Below the pieces are notes generated by a model. That model saw nothing but the letters and a program-made list of their open reading frames with translations. It ran no database searches and was not told the origin of the DNA. A program made the position numbers and the translations under genes. From positions 1-45,027 of the forward strand of contig JAGAVG010000075.1 in assembly GCA_017942035.1 (NCBI GenBank): 45,027 nucleotides of DNA, read 5' to 3'. Source of the stretch: a bacterium. Its GTDB lineage: Bacteria; Cyanobacteriota; Vampirovibrionia; Gastranaerophilales; Gastranaerophilaceae. Positions 41,002 to 45,027 of the stretch are shown piece after piece (position 1 is the stretch's first letter; every line of letters starts with the position of its first letter).

Positions 41002-41916
41002 TTAGTCAATATAGCAAGATAAAATTTCTTGACCTATTGTAGAAAATCTCATTTTTTTCAACGCTCTTAATTCAGTTTGGCGGATGCATTCTTTGGTTAC
41101 ACCGTAAATATTTCCGATTTCTTCAAGAGTTTTTTTCGTTGTGTCACCTAATCCATAACGCATTTTTACAACTTCCTGTTCTCTTTCTTTCAGAGTTGAG
41201 ATAACCATTTCAATATCATTTTGAAGGCTTTCGTATTCAGTTGTTCCGGTTGCAGAAGCATTTTCATCTTCCAGAATATCAGCTACGCACATATCCTTGC
41301 CGTCACTGCCTTCAATGCCGCTTTCTATGGAAATAGTTTTGGTATAAGCAGAAAGAAACATGTTGATTTTATCTGTTGAAATATTCATTTTTTCTGCAAC
41401 ATCGCCTACGCTTACGGTCGAATTAGTTTCTCTTTCCAATTCCGCTTTTACTTTTGAAAATTTCGAAAGGGTTTCTTGAATATATACAGGAATTTTCATG
41501 CAATGTGATTGCTCTGATATTGCTTTGAACATTGATTGTTTTATCCACCAGCTTGCATAAGTAGAAAATTTGTAACCTAATTTATAATTGAATTTATCTG
41601 CCGCAATCATTAAACCTACGTTACCTTCCTGAATTAAATCAATTACAGGAATTTTTGACATGTGAATTGCTTTTTTTGCAATAGTTACAACTAATTTTAA
41701 GTTGCCCTGGATTAATCTGATTTTTGCTGCGCGGTTTCCTTCTTTTGCTAATCTCGCAAGTTCACATTCTTCTGCCTGTGTCAGAGGGGCAAACGCTGAA
41801 ATTTCTCTGATGTAATTTGATAATACGCAATCACTATTGTTTTCTAAGACTTCATTTTTTGCAGGATTTGACTGGCTTTCAGGCTTTCTCATTCTTACTG
41901 TTTCGTTTTTTTTCAT
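41002..41916 (-). CDS. RNA polymerase sigma factor, sigma-70 family (group 2/3)
   Basis: 304 aa, lacking region 1.1, so probably an alternative rather than the primary sigma factor. Region 1.2 is about 29-62 (LSNYIREISAFAPLTQAEECELA). Region 2 is about 68-145 (GNLKLVVTIAKK, IDLIQEGNVGLMIAADKFNYKLGYKFSTYASWWIKQSM), with the -10-recognising helix well conserved. Region 3 is about 146-220. Region 4 is about 238-295 (LKEREQEVVKMRYGLGD, TLEEIGNIYGVTKECIRQTELRALKKMR). Promoter and dyad at 42049-42077. The targets cannot be read from the window. AAGGAG precedes the ATG by 9 bases (GTTGT spacer). Confidence 0.93.
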   Translation of the reverse strand: MKKNETVRMRKPESQSNPAKNEVLENNSDCVLSNYIREISAFAPLTQAEECELARLAKEGNRAAKIRLIQGNLKLVVTIAKKAIHMSKIPVIDLIQEGNVGLMIAADKFNYKLGYKFSTYASWWIKQSMFKAISEQSHCMKIPVYIQETLSKFSKVKAELERETNSTVSVGDVAEKMNISTDKINMFLSAYTKTISIESGIEGSDGKDMCVADILEDENASATGTTEYESLQNDIEMVISTLKEREQEVVKMRYGLGDTTKKTLEEIGNIYGVTKECIRQTELRALKKMRFSTIGQEILSCYID

Positions 41917-42048
41917 AATCTTTTACAACTCCTTTTGCATGTTAATATAAGCCGGATACTTTTTCTGCGCATCACAACTTACAACCTGATTTATCAGGAT
42001 TTATGCTCACTCTTCTAAATAATTTGGGATAAACAGACTTATATATTT

Positions 42049-42077
42049 AGTATATATCATAGTATATACTTTTTCAA
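42049..42077 (-). promoter_or_regulatory. Promoter of the sigma-factor gene with overlapping operator-like dyad
   Basis: Minus strand: -35 TTGAAA (42077-42072), 17-bp spacer, -10 TATACT (42054-42049). The inverted repeat AGTATATA-6-TATATACT (42049-42070) covers the -10 and the spacer, as an operator would. The predicted leader is about 125 nt and contains a small CCTGA/TCAGG hairpin. Confidence 0.6.
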
Positions 42078-42180
42078 GTGTTAGTGAAGATATGTGAAGA
42101 AATTTGAATTTTTTGTAATATTTATTTATGCTAAAGTTTAGATTTTATAGTATTATATAAATTAAAGAGGAGAGAAGTAT

Positions 42181-42663
42181 ATGAATAAGAAATTTATGTT
42201 AGTTGCCGGATTGTTATTCACTATTGTTTTGACGTCAACATTGGGAATAGCATTTGCAAACGGTGCATTTGTAGAAAAGAAAGAAAAGCCGTCGGATTAT
42301 AAAATTGGCGTAACTTATACCAAAGCATTGGAAAATCAGGATAAACCTATGCTTGCATTGTTTTATGTTGATTGGTGCGGATATTGCTTAAGATTTATGC
42401 CGAAGTATAAAATTATTGAATCTTTATATGGTAAAAAGTTTAATTTTGTAATGTTAAACGCTGAAAATCCTGAAAATGAACATCTTGTAAAAAGTGTTGC
42501 ACTAACAGGGTTCCCGACAGTATATATTATGGATCCGAAATATGATAACAGAGTTCTTTTGAACAACGGTATCTATCAGGATTTGCCAAAGATGAAAACA
42601 GAATTGGATAGATATTTAAGAATTAGAAAATTGTTAGATAAAGCAACATCAATGGATAATTAA
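42181..42663 (+). CDS. Exported thioredoxin-fold protein
   Basis: 160 aa. N-terminal signal peptide or anchor (about 1-26, KKFMLVAGLLFTIVLTSTLGIAFA). Thioredoxin-like domain: MLALFYVDWCGYCLRFMPKY with the CGYC redox pair, FNFVMLNAENPENEHLVKSV, ALTGFPTVYIMDP with the cis-Pro, and a C-terminal helix. Likely a periplasmic disulfide/thiol-exchange protein. AGAGGAG lies 9 bases before the ATG. It is divergent from the sigma gene and ends in a bidirectional terminator before rimO. Confidence 0.88.
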   Translation: MNKKFMLVAGLLFTIVLTSTLGIAFANGAFVEKKEKPSDYKIGVTYTKALENQDKPMLALFYVDWCGYCLRFMPKYKIIESLYGKKFNFVMLNAENPENEHLVKSVALTGFPTVYIMDPKYDNRVLLNNGIYQDLPKMKTELDRYLRIRKLLDKATSMDN

Positions 42664-42670
42664 AATTTTG

Positions 42671-42697
42671 AAAAGCCGCTTTAAAAGCGGCTTTTTT
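42671..42697 (+). terminator. Rho-independent terminator (probably bidirectional)
   Basis: Stem AAGCCGCTT/AAGCGGCTT, followed by TTTTTT on the plus strand and TTTT on the minus strand; it serves the thioredoxin-like gene and possibly the converging rimO. Confidence 0.85.
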
Positions 42698-42699
42698 AA

Positions 42700-44010
42700 T
42701 TAAACTATTTTACCAAAAAGATCATACTCATCGGAGTTTTCAATGAGAACATTTTCAATATCTCCGGGAACAACAGTGTTTTGAGTATTTGCATAAACCA
42801 AACCGTCGATTTCCGGCGCGTCATGCTGAGAGCGCATAATCACGACACCATCATCAGTAATACCTTCTACAATACAAGGAATGGTTTTTCCGATGAATGA
42901 CTTGTTTACTTCTGTTGAAATTGTCTGCTGGAGTTCCATAAGCTTGTTGTATCTTTGTTTTTTTATAGCGGCAGAAACGTGATCCGGCAAATCATAAGAT
43001 GTTGTATTTTTTTCTTTTGAATATTCAAAAACGCCCATTCTGTCAAATTTTGCTTTTTTTACAAAATCGTAAAGTTTTTCAAATTGCGCATCAGTTTCAC
43101 CCGGATAGCCTACAATAAATGCTGTTCGGATTGCTACATTAGGAACTTTTGCTCTTATTTTATTGACAAGTTCCATATAATCAAAATCCGGCCTGCGCAT
43201 AGCTTTTAGTATAAGCTTATCATAGTGCTGAAGAGGAAGGTCAATGTATTTTACAACCTTGTCTAATTCTGCCATTGTGTCTAAAAGCTCGTCAGATACC
43301 TGAGACGGATATGCATACATAATTCTTATCCAACTGATATTTTCTATTTTATTAAGTTCTCTTAAAAGTTGAGGAAGCATTTGTTTGCCATACAAATCAA
43401 TACCGTAACTTGTTGTGTCCTGTGCAATGAGGATAATTTCCGTAACACCTTTATCTGCAAGATGCTTCGCTTCTTCTACTATTTTTTCAATCGGACGGGA
43501 GTGATATTCCCCTCTCAATTGAGGAATTATACAATATCCGCAGTGGTAATTGCATCCGTCGGCAATTTTTATATACGAACTTGCACCCATTGTTATTTGT
43601 TGTCTTTCAACTGTTTCAGGATAAATGTATTCAGGCTTTTCCGAAACTCTTGAGATGTATTTTTCTGTTTTTTCGTTAGCAATTTTTTCAACAACATCAA
43701 CAATTTCATTAATATTTGAAGTTCCGATTAACGCTGAAATCTCAGGAATTGCATCTTTTAATTCTTCTTTATGCTTCTGAGCAAGACATCCGGTTACGAT
43801 TACCTTTTTGCCTTCGTTTGCAATCTCTAAAATCGACTGTACAGACTCTTTTTCTGCATCATGAATAAATGAGCAGGTGTTAATTATAACAATATCAGCT
43901 TCTTTATCGTCAAGTGTTATTTCAAATCCTCTTTCTGACAACATTCCAAGCATAAGTTCGCTGTCAACAAGATTTTTCGGGCATCCGTGATTTACCAATG
44001 CAATTTTCAT
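42700..44010 (-). CDS. rimO: Ribosomal protein S12 methylthiotransferase RimO
   Basis: Radical-SAM enzyme that methylthiolates an Asp of ribosomal protein S12. 436 aa, normal length. N-terminal UPF0004 domain with HGCPKNLVDSELMLG, NTCSFI and TGCLAQ (second 4Fe-4S cluster cysteines). Radical-SAM motif CNYHCGYCIIPQLRG (CxxxCxxC), AQDTTSYGIDLYG and PLQHYDKLILKAMRR. C-terminal TRAM domain from about 370. CPKNLVDSE and the CxxxCxxC context are typical of RimO and distinguish it from MiaB. Single gene, convergent with the thioredoxin-like gene. Confidence 0.95.
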   Translation of the reverse strand: MKIALVNHGCPKNLVDSELMLGMLSERGFEITLDDKEADIVIINTCSFIHDAEKESVQSILEIANEGKKVIVTGCLAQKHKEELKDAIPEISALIGTSNINEIVDVVEKIANEKTEKYISRVSEKPEYIYPETVERQQITMGASSYIKIADGCNYHCGYCIIPQLRGEYHSRPIEKIVEEAKHLADKGVTEIILIAQDTTSYGIDLYGKQMLPQLLRELNKIENISWIRIMYAYPSQVSDELLDTMAELDKVVKYIDLPLQHYDKLILKAMRRPDFDYMELVNKIRAKVPNVAIRTAFIVGYPGETDAQFEKLYDFVKKAKFDRMGVFEYSKEKNTTSYDLPDHVSAAIKKQRYNKLMELQQTISTEVNKSFIGKTIPCIVEGITDDGVVIMRSQHDAPEIDGLVYANTQNTVVPGDIENVLIENSDEYDLFGKIV

Positions 44011-44096
44011 ATTTTACCTCTTTTATTACAAAAGATAGTTTAGCATGGAAATATGTTTTTTTGAATACTCCATATTAGTACCGTTATTACGAGGCA

Positions 44097-44119
44097 GTAG
44101 ATTAAAGTCTACCCTACTA
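44097..44119. repeat. Intergenic copy of palindromic module B
   Basis: GTAGATTAAAGTCTACCCTACTA, matching the module of the pilin leaders with one change in the palindrome, here outside a gene between rimO and pilin 3. Confidence 0.65.
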
Positions 44120-44159
44120 TTTAGTTTGATGAGACGGCTGGGAATTGTTTTTAAATTTA

Positions 44160-44996
44160 TTACCATGGATAATCGTCTTTAATTTGCCAGCCGTCCATCA
44201 TTATTTTTTGTCCGCACGCATTACCACGTTTATTTCTGGTATAACCATATTTTATTGTACTTAATTCTTCTTGGCTTAATCCGGATCCGAAAAAGTAAAG
44301 CCCTGCTTGCGAAATTCTGTGAGATTCATCATTGAATGCTCCTGTTGTCATTGTCATCGCAAAACAATCTTTTCCATATCTATTTGGTGATTTTTGACCA
44401 TTTAAGTCTATCATAAAATGTATATGAGAATTATCTTGTTTGGTAATAGCTACAAAAGTTCCATCAGATAAAACTATTCTAGGCAGATTAGGTATAGAAG
44501 GATCATTACCGCTGCCATACAAATAATAAAGCTTGCCGTCTGAATTCCAACATCCTGATTCATGTGGCGCACAGTATTTTACAACAGATAATTTTTTTGA
44601 AAGATATTTTTCAAAAAAATCCTTTGTATTCAATGTCCAATCCCAATCCCGAATATCACCGTATTCAACTTTAGATAACTCAACCGATTGCGATAAAGCC
44701 GAATAAACCTTTTTTAATTTTGTTACCGTAACCTGCTTTTGATACTTCGTAATCAATGCCGGCAAAGTCATCGCCGCAACAATGCCGATTATCCCGAGAG
44801 TGATTAAAACTTCGGCTAAGGTAAATGCAACATTCGTCATTGCGAGCGAACGGAGTGAGCGTGGCAATCCAGTGATTAATGGTAGACTAAAGTCTACCCT
44901 ACTATTTACTCTCTCGCCCCTTGTGGGAGAGGGTTGGGGTGAGGGGTTAACTGGCTTGCCCTCCTGACCTCTTGCCTTCTGTTCTTCTATATTCAT
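44160..44996 (-). CDS. Type IV pilin-like protein 3, with repeat-derived leader
   Basis: 278 aa; the ATG at 44996 has CGGAGGA 7 bases upstream, and the whole leader-mRNA segment matches that of pilin 1. The leader of 57 residues carries the modules NPSPQPSPTRGE, SRVDFSLP and GLPRSLRSLAMT in frame, then NVA before FTLAEVLITLGIIGIVAAMTLPAL with Glu5; again Ala before the cut. The mature protein continues with a long helix (KLKKVYSALSQSVELSKVE), a Cys-containing variable part, and the tail WQIKDDYPW. A start at ATG MTNVA would give a 5-residue leader but lacks a ribosome site. The upstream region runs off the window. Confidence 0.87.
   Translation of the reverse strand: MNIEEQKARGQEGKPVNPSPQPSPTRGERVNSRVDFSLPLITGLPRSLRSLAMTNVAFTLAEVLITLGIIGIVAAMTLPALITKYQKQVTVTKLKKVYSALSQSVELSKVEYGDIRDWDWTLNTKDFFEKYLSKKLSVVKYCAPHESGCWNSDGKLYYLYGSGNDPSIPNLPRIVLSDGTFVAITKQDNSHIHFMIDLNGQKSPNRYGKDCFAMTMTTGAFNDESHRISQAGLYFFGSGLSQEELSTIKYGYTRNKRGNACGQKIMMDGWQIKDDYPW
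44835..44947. repeat. Repeat modules in the pilin 3 leader
   Basis: Module C (44835-44870), module B palindrome (44881-44904) and module A (44911-44947), an inverted copy of the order found at 11737-11848. The matches run over tens of bases with few differences, and the reading frame is the same in both genes. Confidence 0.75.
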
Positions 44997-45027
44997 ACTT
45001 TTATCCTCCGTTTTTTCTTAAATTATC

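Overview
The window is low-GC and looks like a chromosome segment from a Gastranaerophilales-type bacterium (non-photosynthetic, gut-associated Vampirovibrionia/Melainabacteria, a sister group of Cyanobacteria). This is inferred, not searched. The grounds are type IV pilin-like proteins starting AFTLAEVLITLGIIG, several lineage-type proteins with a short polar N-terminus followed by an F-x-G motif (SFKG, RFSG, AFTG, TFGS), a reduced flagellar operon (fliE, fliF, a fliG-position gene, fliH, flhA), and an AT-rich genome with ordinary housekeeping genes.

Layout. 1-370: the 5' half of a tRNA-Pro gene (minus strand, cut by the window edge), preceded by tandem units that each carry tRNA-Pro 5' fragments. 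489-2506 (minus): polysaccharide pyruvyl transferase-like gene and an AlkD-like DNA glycosylase. 2667-10274 (plus): an XRE regulator, then a giant multidomain protein of about 2061 aa whose frame closes right after a run of 12 Gs. The next frame stays open from that run into an effector-like domain, so the locus looks like a phase-variable or frameshifted toxin/effector gene of about 2371 codons. 10332-19602: lineage-specific membrane and small proteins, one pilin-like gene, DAHP synthase, two TPR proteins, a VTT-family membrane protein, prs and a zinc-ribbon protein. 19888-24542: a DnaJ-type co-chaperone, rdgB, uppS, a SpoIID/LytB protein and HU. 24660-29588: lineage-specific proteins (one kinase-like plus HEAT), a second pilin-like gene and the cobalamin adenosyltransferase. 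29684-33902 (minus): mutS2, a RelE/HigB-HigA type toxin-antitoxin pair and a YibE/F membrane protein. 34155-40880 (plus): the flagellar operon and a GNAT-like protein. 41002-44996: a sigma-70 factor, a thioredoxin-like protein, rimO and a third pilin-like gene.

The most notable structures are: (1) the G12 tract that splits the giant effector-like gene; (2) a 168-bp element, present twice, upstream of pilin genes in the same relative orientation, carrying a good divergent promoter that runs straight into a terminator (predicted RNA of about 43 nt), with sequence at the window's end suggesting a third copy just outside; (3) prepilin leader peptides built largely from dispersed palindromic repeats; and (4) the tRNA-Pro-derived tandem units. 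No CRISPR array, insertion sequence or complete prophage was seen.
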